Source: Aralia elata | Lineage: Eukaryota; Streptophyta; Magnoliopsida; Apiales; Araliaceae | Direction: 5' to 3' | DNA length: 64,000 nt | Assembly (NCBI GenBank): GCA_034770075.1 | Contig: CM068386.1 | Span: 39,861,990 to 39,925,989 of the forward strand | Part shown: one piece after another, positions 44,901-57,200 of the stretch | Layout: every line of letters begins with the position of its first letter | How positions within the stretch are numbered: the first letter of the stretch is position 1 | Program-made: the position numbers and the translations under genes | The notes under the pieces: model-generated | What the model was told of the DNA's origin: nothing | The model's database searches: none | Seen by the model: the letters and a program-made list of their open reading frames with translations, nothing else

Positions 44901-45571
44901 ATACAATCGTTTGGACATGCATCGATCTTTTGGTATCCAAGACCCAACTTCTTCATCATTTTCTTACAATAGTAGTAGTTATCGGGCAATTTTTCACCGT
45001 AAGGCAACATACTCTTAATGGCATTCAAGAGAGACTCAAAACACTCATGGCTCATGTTGTGATCAGCCTTGATGTTAAGTAATGTCGCAACTGCAGACAA
45101 CGTAGTGTGCTTGGTGCAACCATGCCACAACGGCTCGCTACCCTCCTCTAACAACTTAAAGAACGCTTTGGCATCAGAATTCATAGGTTGCTCTCTGCCT
45201 TGTTCCCAATCAAAATTCGGCCCTGCAATATCATGAACCATGTCATTCATACGATGGATACTACTGCCCGGAGTGTGTCCTTGTGCGATGCCACTATCTC
45301 TTCTCTGCCCATGTGCCCACCAGCATTCTTCGTAATTTTTCATGAACCCGAAAACAAGTAAATGATAGTTTACCATGTCTCTGTCCATATAATTTATATT
45401 CTTACACTTCAAACAAGGGCATCTTATCTTGTTCTGACCATTTACACATTCCAGGTGACTAAACGCATAATCCAAAAACACTTGACAACCAGTTCTAAAT
45501 TCAGTTGTAGCACCTATCTGGGTACTTGACTTTCGTCGTCTCATCCAACTACGGTCTGAATAGAGGTCCAT
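41977..45571 (-). pseudogene. CACTA tnp2-type transposase, one nonsense codon
   Basis: Three exons, 45571-42999, 42895-42796 and 42717-41977, fit GT-AG rules with consistent phase and encode about 1137 residues. The N-terminal transposase-associated domain has CPCLKC near residue 55. The tnp2 domain follows (about 180-560, with LDVMHIEKNVFDN near 554), then a DUF4218-like region (about 680-785), a DUF4216-like region (about 950-1005) and an acidic tail. One in-frame TGA at 44141-44143 replaces an expected Arg (CGA). The rest is open, so the gene was recently functional. It would cut at the CACTA ends and reinsert the element. Confidence 0.9.
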
Positions 45572-45587
45572 GATACCACGGTACCTA

Positions 45588-47427
45588 CTGCAGACAAGAA
45601 TTATTGTATTCCCCTTATTAGAGATTTACAATTAAGCCCAATGCCATTTATGATGCTTATCAATACATATAGATGTATATGTACATATATAACATGAGTA
45701 TGCATCATAAATGCTTATTCGGTAATGGAATGAGGATACATACCAAAACAAATTGACACAGCATGAGATCGACTACCCAAAGGCATGATATATTGCTGTG
45801 GATCTTAAATTAGAATGAGGTATGGTCCTATGCCATCCTACATATTTTAACTGACATCTGCACCAGCCTAAAGACAATAGATTTCTAGCGTTGAAATATG
45901 AATTATTGCATCATGCACGGTCTACATATGCAATGGGACAAGTCTACATCATTTTTTTGCATATACGTAGGTATAATATAAAATATGCCTCTATTCAGTT
46001 ACCCGACCAACAAAAAAATTTCGCCAGAGTCTCCCCTATAATAATAACTATCCAGATGCACGAGGGCATGCATGTTGAGGTATGTTCCTTCTGGATATGT
46101 TCACATTCATTGATGTGTATACTCTTTATAGGTTGGCTTGTGTATGTTAATGTTTTGAGATATCTTTCTATACCTTCATAATAATCTTTGCGATTATAAT
46201 GGATCTTTGTAACTATTTGTCATTGTTTATAGTTTCTTTGTTTGTTTGTCATTGCCTCAAGTTCGTGATGATTATATTCAATCTCGCGTAGATGTTATCA
46301 TACAATTGAGCATCAGAATGTTTAACTTGTTCACATGAACTTAAATGTGTTAATAACAGATTTAGCAATTTATTTTGGTTCAAACACTATTAATTAGATA
46401 CATTGAGGCAATAAATTTGTTTGTGGATTTTACAACAGTTCACTTTTGATTATAAAATAAATCAGTCTTTGTCATTTGTGTTTACTTGTGAATTATCATA
46501 GTAGTATTTCTTTGTTATTTGTGTTTACTTGTGAATTATCTTTGTGAATTATTCCAGGTACATGTGTTTTGTGATTTAAATAAGTCTTTGTCATTTGTGT
46601 TTACTTGTGAATTATCTTTGTTTACTTGTGAATTATCTCTAACGTGATAATAAGTTTGCTAAAAATTTAGCAAAATAATGAAACGCAACTACCAAAATGA
46701 TACTTATTATTCAAAGGAAACAGTGCAACATCGTTTCTATGTCCAACTCCCAAGTACCTATCCTAACAAAATAAAAGTATGGTGGTAAGCATTAGACACC
46801 AACATTGAGGCAGTTGATACAAAATCTTGGACATGAGTAATAGTTGTGTATACCAAAACAATGAAGGAAAAGTCATGCACAACCACTATAAGACCGACCA
46901 TGATTAATGTGACATATTATTAGGCAGTGTAAACAATAATAAGCTCTACAAATGAATATTTCTGGAACTTGAGTTCGAAATATTTCATCTTATAGATTGT
47001 GTATTATTGTTTCCCGTAGCCAGCGCCTCAACCTTCTTTAACTCAATAATTTTTTGCAGTAAAAATATACAAAATACTAACTCATGGAAGTGCTTGGCAG
47101 GAACAACAATGCCAAAAGTAGCAGAAAAACAATGCACATATTCATTTGGGATTATTTCCATAAACAACAAACTCATAGGCTTGGACAAACAATAACTAAA
47201 TGAGTAAAAAACAAACATCAAATAACCTCAGCATCATAACATAACACAATTTGCTTTTAGCCAGAGTGTATTAAACAACTTGAATATCCTTGTTTAAATG
47301 CATGCTAGTTACAACTCAAAAGTAACCAATTAGCAATTATATAAAACAGATTGCTGAAATAAAATACATTTTTCTTGATGTCCATAGACATCAATTTTAA
47401 ATTTTAAAAACAAATTAGAAACCATAC
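45588..47427 (-). other. Putative 5' UTR intron of the CACTA transposase gene
   Basis: On the - strand a CAG|GTATGG donor at 47428/47427 follows a GC- and CT-rich leader (47620-47428). A TCTGCAG acceptor at 45588 lies 16 bases upstream of the transposase ATG. The 1.84 kb between has no coding sequence. Splicing is inferred from these two sites only. Confidence 0.4.
46464..46640. repeat. Short irregular tandem repeats
   Basis: TTTGTGTTTACTTGTGAATTATC recurs about four times (one copy truncated) with variable spacers inside the putative intron. Confidence 0.8.
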
Positions 47428-47626
47428 CTGATTTCTCAGCCGACGTGGGCAGGTCCGGCGACGGGGGGTGGCGGCGGCGGCGTAAGGTCCAGCAACGGTG
47501 GGCGGCGGCGGCGTAAGGTCTCGGCTTTCTACTCCCTCTCTCTCCTTCTCTCTTCTCCCTCTCTTCTTTTTCTTTCTTCTTTGCCTGATATGACCTGGTT
47601 CTGTTCGACTGCCTGAATTAGAAAGC

Positions 47627-47900
47627 ATCAGCGACCGCATGCGGTCGCTGATTTTAATTGACGTGGCCTTATTAGCGACCGATTGCGGTCGCTGTTACTA
47701 ATCGGTCGCAATAAGTCTGCCCGCCAAAATCTGCGCCCAATTTTTTAGCGGCAAAAATGGACCAGCGACCAAAGCAGTGACCGATTGCGGTCGCTGATAT
47801 GAACTAGCGACCAGATTTAAGTGCGGTCGCTAATAGCGGTCGCTATTAAGAACAGTAGCGACCGGATAGTGTGGTCGCTGAAAGTCTTGGTCGTTGTTAG
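47627..47900. repeat. CACTA right subterminal array
   Basis: About twelve AGCGACC/GGTCGCT motifs, many paired head to head. 47627-47652 is a perfect 26-bp palindrome with the same core (CGACCGCATGCGGTCG) as the left palindrome at 39913-39932. Confidence 0.93.
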
Positions 47901-47904
47901 CCAA

Positions 47905-47917
47905 TTTTCTTGTAGTG
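47905..47917. repeat. CACTA right terminal inverted repeat
   Basis: Reverse complement CACTACAAGAAAA, followed by target copy GTC at 47918-47920. Confidence 0.95.
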
Positions 47918-47920
47918 GTC

Positions 47921-48075
47921 GTAGCTTGAGCTTGCGTTTGATTCGTAAAAACTCCAGTCAAAAGGTTCACTAGTTGCTAAACTGGGTTAGCCTTGGGTGG
48001 ATTATTGTTATTGTTGTTAGTAGACCCCTAAGGGGGTGGTTGTTGACGGGGTCGTCCAGCTCTTCTTGGTAGCAT
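47921..48075 (-). pseudogene. Tekay gag N-terminus, separated by the CACTA
   Basis: Starts at ATG 48075 (MLPRRAGRPRQQPPP), with two in-frame stops within 50 codons. It joins in frame to the gag portion that begins at 30324 on the far side of the CACTA. Confidence 0.8.
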
Positions 48076-48419
48076 AATTCTGTTTAAGACAATTACTAAA
48101 TTTCTTAAGTACTTATGACTTAATTAAAAACTTAACTTAAATATTCAAAAGTAGAAACTTAACACATAACATTTTCAATAAACTTCTTTATTTATTAATT
48201 CTCAAACTCAAAAGATAGCATTTTACTATTTACATCATTTTCCTGAAAAGACAACTTCAGAATTTCATCATTAACGTCTTATCCCATCATTTATATAAGC
48301 TGGGATTCACACTACGCAAATTTAAACACTTATCTTAATATTATTTCCCTAACAACTTAAGAAGACAATCCTCGGCGCACAGCCTCCTCACGTTCTCGCT
48401 CCATGATGCAAACCACAGT
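48076..48419 (-). other. Spacer between the extra ORF and gag
   Basis: AT-rich and non-coding; I see no other feature. Confidence 0.5.
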
Positions 48420-49146
48420 TCAGCGATCCACAAACTTTAGATGATTCTCTAGCTGAATTGGGTAATAACAAATCCGGTCTTGAGCCCTATCCATCATCGT
48501 GTGGAAAATATACTCCATGTCATCGATCTTGAACTTCTCGCACGAACCTCTCCTTCAGCACGATCCGAGCTCTGAGAAACCCTAATATGAGCATCTTCAG
48601 CCCTTATGCGCTTAGCAGTTTCCTCCTTCAAAGCATCTTTCATCTCCTCCATCGTAATCTTCAATTTCACGATGTCAGTCTTTAATTCATCATTTTCAGT
48701 TTTAGTTCTCCATTTTTAGTCTTCACTACCTCACTCTCTAACTTCACCTTCCCATTTTCTTCTAACAACTGCTCCTGTTGACCCTCTGAGTGAACCAATT
48801 TCCATTCTACATCACCCAAACGTACTTCTAAATCGTAGATCTATTCATTCCTCTCCTCGATGGAAACTCGGCGTGTCTCTGACACTTCCTCCAAGACTCC
48901 GAGTTGTTCCCGAAGTTCTACATTCTCATCGTATATCTACTCGTACATCAGCTCCTCGGGATCCTCCTCCTCTTCCTCCTCCTCCTGAATAGTGTATAGT
49001 CTCTGCCCAGGTGCTTCCACAGTCACCAACCGTTCGCTGACAACATGAACATCTCTGGCCTCCTCGTCTCCAGACACTGGGATATCCTCCCTCAGCACTG
49101 GGATCTCCTCAACTCGAAACTGACTAGTTTGTCTAACCACCGACAT
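48420..49146 (-). pseudogene. Tekay extra ORF upstream of gag, coiled-coil protein
   Basis: Begins ATG at 49146 (MSVVRQTSQFRVEEIPVL), with a run of Glu residues near codon 60. It then reads as a long heptad-rich, Glu/Lys/Leu-rich coiled coil to a TGA at 48420-48422, ending ENHLKFVDR. Two TAG codons (48937-48939 and about 48838) precede Ile-Tyr-Asp, each consistent with a lost Gln, and one or two frame changes occur near 48710 and 48555. About 240 codons in all. It sits between primer site and gag in the same orientation, so it could be translated from the genomic RNA leader. I do not recognise the protein family. Confidence 0.6.
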
Positions 49147-49358
49147 CCTGACAACAAAATATTTTAATCGATTAATCGATACTACTCGCGATCACATTGG
49201 TTATTAAGCACATAAGCACATAGAGTGTTTTATTATCTTCAATGAATTCCTTAATTCATTCCTTAATACTCGATAGGAGTTTATCACCACTATCTTTGCA
49301 ATTTCCTAACAGGGCTAACTCCTAAAGTTTTCCCACCTAAGGTTTTTAAACCTACAGC

Positions 49359-49370
49359 TCTGACACCAAC
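49359..49370 (-). other. Tekay primer binding site (initiator tRNA-Met type)
   Basis: The - strand reads TGGTGTCAGAGC, one mismatch from the initiator tRNA-Met complement, three bases from the 5' LTR. Confidence 0.85.
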
Positions 49371-49373
49371 ATG

Positions 49374-52125
49374 TGACACCCCCAAATCTGGGTACTTCAA
49401 TCCCACAGATTTGGTGTTCACTGATCATTTCCTACATGTCTAACTACCCATAATAAAGGATAATAAATAACTTCAAAAACTATAATCCCATTAAAAGGGT
49501 TACATTACAAATAAAATCCTAGGTTTTCTAACCTTAATACATCATTCGCGGAAATAAAACTTTAATAATAACGAATAAGTCTTAGTTACACAACCACATG
49601 AACAAAAGTAAACAAGTCATTGTATTACAGCAAATCATCGTCACTTGTATATTTTTCCTTTACCCTTGCTGGTAGACGGCCCATCCGTCCTCTAAACTTT
49701 AGCTGCAAGGGTTTAGTATGCAAGGGTGAGCAAAACAAATGCCCACCAAGATAATAAAGAACACTTTCGTCATTAAATTTATCTGTAAGTTATTATTTCA
49801 CTGATGAGACTAATCATGAATGGAAACATATGAAAACTCATTAGAATGAGATAGTACATCAAAATATACTGAGGGTCGCAAGACCACAAAGCATGTCCTA
49901 GGTTAACAGGTAAGTTTGTTGTAACCTTTAACAGTTTAATAAAATATAACTGGACTAACCATCTCGTACTCAGGGTGATCAGCCCGTTGTACAATGTATT
50001 GTGCACAATCATTCAACGCTTTTGCGTAACGTAAGTATTCCCCTGTACTAGGGTTGTTCTTCTCAGTCTGTCGTTCAAGAATTCAATCCAAAGACAATTT
50101 GATTTAAACAACATAAATTAGGGTCAAGGATCAACAACAACGATATTCAACGATATAGAAATTGTATTACCAAGGTATTAGAATAATGATTTCAATTAGC
50201 TTGAGCTTTGAACAACGTGAATCCAGAAGTCAGAAATTTATGATCCAATAAGTGACATATACAATGATAACTTGTTAAATGAAAGAATAGAATTAAGAAA
50301 CTTGCGTATTTGTAGACAAGATATGAATAGAGAACTTGTGTTAACTGAAATCGAGGTAAGGTAAGGAAACTTGCCTCGAGCGCAGTTTTCTTAACTACAA
50401 CTCACGTACATAAACCACCTACACATTCCGTTTATAAGGCACAAATAATGATCAGTTACTATATTACCGACACTTCAAGATTCATTCTCATTCAACCTCA
50501 TCTTAGTACCTTAATTATTTTCTGATTATCAATCTCACTTCGAGAGTTATAAGCTTAATTATAACAATGTCACCCTTAGGAATCCTTAAAACTTAACGTT
50601 AAGTTAAGGTTCATCAACTTTATATTTTATCATCATCAAGTATATGCTTAGCATCCATCTTAATATCTTGGTGTTCATTCAATACATTAATTTAAGTTTT
50701 AATCTTGCATAGGGTAACATATCATGACCAAAAAGAAAAAGAATTAAAAACAAGAAAATTTTCATTTTCTGCAATTCCCGCCCGAGCGAGGAATTACTAC
50801 ACAAAACACTCGCTGGGGTGAGACTTCGCTGGGGCGAGGAATTCAGTTCCGTGAGCTCAGCGGGGCGAGCATTCGCCGGGGCGGAGAAATTTAGCTTAAT
50901 GAGCTCGTCGGGGCGAGATCCCTGGATTCTAGATTCTGCAGTTTTGCGAACTGCAGAATTTTCAACCCAAAAACACAAATTTTTCAAGCATCAAACACCA
51001 AATAAAGCATACCCAATTATTATAAACCTCTTTAAAACATTACCAAACATCCATATACCAATTCTAACAACCTAAAACAAACAAAACAACAAAACCCAAA
51101 GGATTTAAATCAACCTTTCATTAGTTTTTTCAAAACTCATACATTTAGTGAAATAACTCACTATTTACACAATTTTTAACCAAATCAGACCACAATACCT
51201 GCATTGTTTTTGTTTTTAAACGTAATATCATAAACAGCTCTCAATTTATAGATAAATACATGATTGAATCATCAATTTTTAACCCAAAGTAGACCAAAAC
51301 ATATATATTCCTTAAGAACACAAATTCCCAATTTAAAACTTGTTTTACAATAATCTAATTTCTGGAAATCGTTTGTAACCTACACATAATGAATTATAAA
51401 CACCTTTCAACATACATATATAACAAGCATTCACAAATCCATCAATTAAAGCCCTAATTTTACCAAAACTCAAGAACACAAAAGTTAAGAGCAAAAGGGT
51501 AAATTATTACCTTAAATCCTTGTTTAGGCTTGTATAGATGATGAGAAGATGATTGGAATCACTCTAAGAATCTCCTTTCTTCTTTCAATTTCCATAGAGA
51601 ATTTCTTCTCTTCTCTCAACACATTGTGTTACAAGCTTTGGCCATATAAAACACATAAAAAGAAAACTAATATGTGGGTTATCAGTTAAACAAAACCAAA
51701 AGATTTTGTCAGTTTAGTAAACCAAAGGCCACAAGGCCATGTTTGGTAAAACCAACTTAACAATTACTAAATTATTTTTATATTCTCTTTTTATAAAGTC
51801 ACATGTCACACTTGTTTTATTAAATAATTCAACTAATATAACATATTAATTTAACAAATAAATTACTATTCTAATTTAATAAATCATCACCTTTCCAATT
51901 TAATTATTGAATTAAACTAGAATATTAGCGCTATAACTATCAACAACGCTTCTAATTTAATTAACTTATTTAGTTAACAAAAACACCAACATAAGTTTAA
52001 TTAAAACACATCTAAATAAAAATGATTCCATCACATGTTAATTTAAGCCAATAAAATCAATTAAAAAAATATTTATTCAACTTCAATGCATATTTTTAAA
52101 TAATACAAAATTCTGGATTGTTACA
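49374..52125 (-). repeat. Tekay 5' LTR (right copy)
   Basis: 2752 bases, closely similar to the left LTR, followed by target copy TATGT. It carries six CGCCGGGGCGAG-type motifs (50779-50918), a hairpin with 11-bp arms ATTCTGCAGTT/AACTGCAGAAT just after them (about 50933-50960), and the 16-bp palindrome at 50590-50605. A TATA-like site (reverse TTTTATATGGCC) lies near 51650. Confidence 0.95.
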
Positions 52126-52130
52126 TATGT

Positions 52131-52399
52131 ACTCTAAGTTCTGTAAAGTTTTGAATCTTTGATCAAAGGATGTTCGTTTCGGAGTTAAAACGTAATTATA
52201 TATGTTACTTTGTAACGTAGACTAGTTTAATGGTAGTGGTGTATAAAGGACAATGTATAATGGATATATATAGTTATTGTATTCCTTTGCGAATATTCAA
52301 GGAATGACTAAAGTCGGAAGTTGAACCTTATGTTGACATATAATATTTTGTAATAAACCATGGTGCTCATTCGATCCCGAACATAAGTGTGGAAGTTAA
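52131..52399. other. Flank between Tekay and copia 2, no gene
   Basis: AT-rich continuation of 22944-23121. It ends with GTTAA (52395-52399), the left target copy of copia 2. Confidence 0.6.
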
Positions 52400-54221
52400 T
52401 GTTAGGTTTGTATATAGCGCAAACATGCAATCAAATTACATAAATAGTGCGGAAGCGCGATAAAATCGGATTTTAAAATTTTATACAAACCATCACCATG
52501 ATCGATCAATGTGCTCAATTAACGATATAAACGAAAGAGAAAGAGAATAAGAATTATACCCTCGTTGAACAAAGCTTCCTCGGGTACAAGTTCAACTCCT
52601 AGTCCTTCGTGTTCTCCTCGAATGCTACGGTGTGATTCCTTCCTTTGATCAACGTTAGCCACCCAAGTGTTTGGCCTCTAGAGGTGATCCACCAAGGAAG
52701 AACAAGTATTCAAGAAGTTGGGTATTTGGCAAAACCCTAGTTTCTATCTCTATAGAAATTGCAAGTACTCTCCACAAATCTTATGCAAGAGTGTGTAACC
52801 CTAATCTATGATAAGACCCCTCTTATTTATAGATGTAGGAATAACCCTTCCCTAAACTATTTAGGATTAGGGTTTGTATTATAATTATACTCATTTAATT
52901 AATAATGCTCCTAATCCAATTAGAAATCCATGGAAGAGTACTTCTATTAATTAATTCTCAATCCCTATTAGGAATTAAATAATAGTAAAAGTAATAATAA
53001 TAATAAGACTCCTCTTATTAATTTATATTTAATATTTTCAAAATATTAAATAATAAATATTAAGATATTTAATTTATTCTATCTCCATAGACTAAATTAA
53101 ATACACTTAACTTATTATTACAATTATGCCATTTACTTCTTAAATAAATATTTTCCTTTTACGGTGTGACCCTTTAGGTTCTCCATATTAAACCGGTTGT
53201 GAATAAATCAATTAGAGCAATTCTAATTTTATTTAAATAAATAAATTAAACTATTTAATTCATTTAAATAAATAATATTTATTCTACAATAAGGGTAAGC
53301 CCCCTTAGCGATCAACGACTTTCCAGATAATATAGATTTCAACATTAATCATAAAAGAACCTTTGAGAAAATAGTTACCATACAATTCAATCCTTCTACC
53401 ATACAATGTCCCAATTAAATATAAGACATGGATTTACTGTCAAGTCTTATTTCATTTAATTATATGTATTTCGATTCCCAAATGCACAACTCTAATTAAT
53501 GCAAATTAGAAACTCCTTTCTAATTTCATTCTGCCTTGGCCAAGGACTACTGAGTTATCATTTATCGAATCACATAGGACATTCACATCTTTTACTAGAC
53601 GAGGTAGATTCTTTGTTGATCATTTACCTATCTCCATGTACAACTAATTATACCCAATCATGCCCTTTGATATACCCACAAGGTCTTAAGGGACATGTCA
53701 AAGTATAACTCATCATACACAAGATACTATGATGATCTCAAGTCCAAGGATCACTTGTACAACTATCACTATAGGAATTCCTATTGACAGACGAGTAAAA
53801 CTCCATTAGGTATTCCTTAGCGAGCCACATTCAGTGAACTTATTCTCTAATAAGCACCTACATACTTGCTTTAGTGTCTCCACACAAATGATTATGAGAT
53901 CAATCATCCTCTTCCTAAGAGCAAGCAACGTATGTACTAATCTATCCGGATTCACTAATCCCCAATTTAGTAATCTAACGATTAGGAACAATTTTAGTTT
54001 GTGAGCTATCTTGAATTTAGATCTCATTAGCATGATCAACATCATGATTCTAAAAGCATTGCTCAAAACTATGGGTTTATCACATTTAATATAACAACAC
54101 TATGTAGATAATATAAAATGCCTTTTAAGAAAATCAATTCTTTTATTAATAAATGAATAAGATTACAAAGTATATGCTACATCATATCAAATATGATTGG
54201 CTTGTGTGCATACTACTTTCA
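52400..54221 (-). repeat. Copia 2 3' LTR (left)
   Basis: Begins TGTTAGGTTTG and ends CTACTTTCA on the + strand. It shows the same hairpin set as the copia 1 LTRs. Confidence 0.96.
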
Positions 54222-54235
54222 ATCTCCCACTTGCA

Positions 54236-57200
54236 CTAAAGCCAATCGCCATGGTATCTAATACCCATCTTCTCTAAGTGACGATCAAACTGCTGTTGAG
54301 TTAAAGCTTTAGTAAATGGATCTGCAATGTTGTCTTGAGAGTCCACACGCTCCAGGGTGATATCTCCTCTTTCAATGATCTCTCTAATCAAATGAAACTG
54401 CCGCAACACGTGTTTGGATTTCTGATGAGACCTGGGTTCCTTAGCCTGCGCAACAGCTCCGTTGTTGTCACAGAATAAAGGTACGGCTCCTCTAATGCTA
54501 GGAACCACTCCAAGTTCAGTTATGAACTTCTTCATCCAAACAGCTTCCTTTGCAGCTTCACTTGCAGCTATGTACTCTGTCTCTGTCACTGAATCAGCAA
54601 CTGTTTGCTGCTTGGAACTCTTCCAACTCACTGCGCCACCGTTTAAGGTAAACACATACCCTGAAACGGATTTACTGTCATCTTGGTCCGTTTGAAAACT
54701 TGAGTCTGTATAGCCCTCTAGTTTCAATTCAGACCCACCGTAGACAAGAAATACATCCTTAGTTCTTCTCAAGTACTTTAGGATGTTTTTCACTGCCTTC
54801 CAGTGCTCTTCTCCTGGATTCGACTGATATCTGCTTGTTACACTAAGTGCATGAGCGACATCTGATCTAGTACATATCATACCGTACATGATAGATCCTA
54901 TTGCTGAAGCATAAGGAATCTTACTCATCCGGTCTCTCTCCTCAGGTGTCTTTGGGGCCTGTTTCTTGGAGAGATGTATTCCATGGCTCATCGGCATGAG
55001 ACCTCTCTTGGAATCTTCCATGCTAAACTTCTTTAGCATCGAGTCAATGTACTTTCCTTGGGTCAAGCCCAGCATCCTTTTAGATCTATCTCTATAGATC
55101 TTTATCCCCAAAATATAGGATGCCTCACCCAAGTCCTTCATGGAGAAGTGTTTAGATAACCAAATTTTGATCGACTGTAGCATAGGAACATCATTCCCTA
55201 TCAATAATATGTCATCAACATATAATACAAGGAATGAAACAGCGCTCCCACTAACCTTCTTGTACACACAAGGTTCATCCTCATTTTTGATAAAATCAAA
55301 CCTTTTGATTATCTCATCAAAACGGATGTTCCACCTTCGAGAAGCTTGCTTCAATCCATAAATGGATCGTTGTAGCTTACAGACTTGGTTTGTTCCAACC
55401 GTTGAAACAAAACCCTCTGGCTGTATCATATATACATTCTCCTCAAGCTCTCCGTTGAGGAAGGCCGTTTTCACGTCCATTTGCCAGATCTCGTAGTCAT
55501 AATAAGCTGCAATTGCAAGCAAAATCCGAATGGACTTGAGCATAGCTACTGGTGAGAAGGTTTCATCATAGTCAACTCCTTGTCTTTGTTTGAAACCTTT
55601 TGCAACCAGTCGGGCCTTATAAGTCTCTACCTTGCCATCTGCTCCAGTCTTTCTCTTAAAGACCCATTTACACCCAATAGGCTTAATTCCCTCAGGTGGT
55701 GAAACCAAAGTCCATACTTGGTTTTCATACATAGAGTCCATCTCGGATTTCATGGCTTCTAGCCATTTCTCTGAGTCTTCACTACTCATAGCCTCTTCGT
55801 AAGTCAATGGATCATCATCATCTATGATGCGTACCTCATCATCATCCTCTATGATGAATCCATACCTCTCAGGTATCTTCGGTACTCTTCCAGATTTACG
55901 AATAGGTTGTGGTACAGTAGGTTCTTCTACTTGGTCAGGTACCTGACTTTGATCCGGAGTATTTTGTGGTTCTTGAACTTCTTCAAGATGTATCTTACTC
56001 CCACTGACCCCTTCGAGGATAAACTCCTTTTCCAAGAAGGCAGCGTGTTTCGCTACAAACACCTTTTGATCATTGGGATGATAGAAATAATACCCTACAG
56101 TTTCTTTAGGGTATCCCACAAATCTACACTTGTCGGATCTAGTCTTTAGCTTATCTTGTTCAAACCTTTTGACATAAGCTGGACAACCCCAAGTCTTAAC
56201 ATACTTAAGATTTGGTTTCCTCCCTGTCCATATCTCATATGGGGTCTTTGGGATGGATTTGGTAGGTACCTTGTTAAGTAGATATGCAGCCGTTTCTAGG
56301 GCATAACCCCAGAATGATACTGGAAGGTCGGTAAAACTCATCATGGAATGAACCATGTCCAACAATGTTCGATTTCTCCTTTCAGATACACCATTCAACT
56401 GTGGCGTTCCTGGTGGAGTCCATTGTGAGATTATACCATTTTCTTTGAGACAATTGAGAAACTCATTGGTCAAGTATTTCCCTCCTCGATCCGATCGAAG
56501 AATCTTAATACTTTTACCAGTTTGTTTCTCTACTTCACTTCTGAATTCTTTGAACTTTTCAAACGATTCAGATTTGTATTTCATTAAATACACATATCCA
56601 AATCTAGAATGATCATCAGTGAAAGTAATAAAATAAGAATACCCTCCTCGTGCATTCGTTGTCATAGGTCCACAAACGTCTGTGTGTACCAACGCTAACA
56701 ACTCTGTAACTCTTTCTCCTTTTCCACTAAAATGAGATTTAGTCATCTTACCCATGAGACAAGATTCACAAGTTGGATATGATTCGCAATCAGATAGCTC
56801 TAAAAGCCCATCTTTATGCAACTTGGATAATCTTGTTTCATTGATATGACCGAGTCTACAGTGCCACATAAAGGTATAATTAACATCATCTCTTTTTCTT
56901 TTCTTAGTTTGTTCAATTTGAAGTATATTTTCATGTAAGTCAAGTATGTAAAGTCCATTTAGTAAATTACCAACACCATATAAAACATTTTTATTATAAA
57001 TAGAACAACTGTTGTTCTTTATTATAATATCAAAACCATCCATATCCAATACAGAAATTAAAATAATGTTTCTTATGAGTGTTGGAACATAATAACAATT
57101 ATTTAAACTAATGAACTTGCCTGAAGGCAGTGCTAAACAATAAGTTCCTACAGCCAATGCAGCAACCTTTGCTCCATTTCCCACTCGTAGGACGACTTCA

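Larger units (their letters stand above)
30328..47917 (-). mobile_element. CACTA (En/Spm) transposon, autonomous type, interrupted by copia 1
   Basis: The ends are CACTATAAGAAAA (30328-30340) and, reverse-complemented, CACTACAAGAAAA (47905-47917), with 3-bp target duplications GTC at 30325-30327 and 47918-47920. Subterminal arrays of AGCGACC/GGTCGCT motifs flank both sides. Two genes on the - strand are the tnp2-type transposase and a second transposase-24-like protein. Removing the copia insertion leaves an element of about 8.3 kb. Joining gag across the element and one target copy keeps the gag frame, confirming insertion into gag. Confidence 0.96.
23122..52125 (-). mobile_element. Tekay/Del-type chromovirus (Ty3/gypsy) with nested insertions
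   Basis: LTRs at 23122-25859 and 49374-52125 are flanked by TATGT on both sides (23117-23121 and 52126-52130). On the - strand the order is 5' LTR (right), primer site, an extra coiled-coil ORF, gag, protease, reverse transcriptase, RNase H, integrase with chromodomain, purine tract, 3' LTR (left). A CACTA transposon splits gag. Lineage is judged from the gag-integrase sequence, the chromodomain and the long LTRs. The coding part is a pseudogene. Confidence 0.93.

Noticed and set aside
47404..47640. 78-codon basic ORF at the right end of the CACTA
   Set aside because: Low-complexity translation of GC- and CT-rich leader sequence overlapping a subterminal palindrome; a 5' leader exon is more likely.
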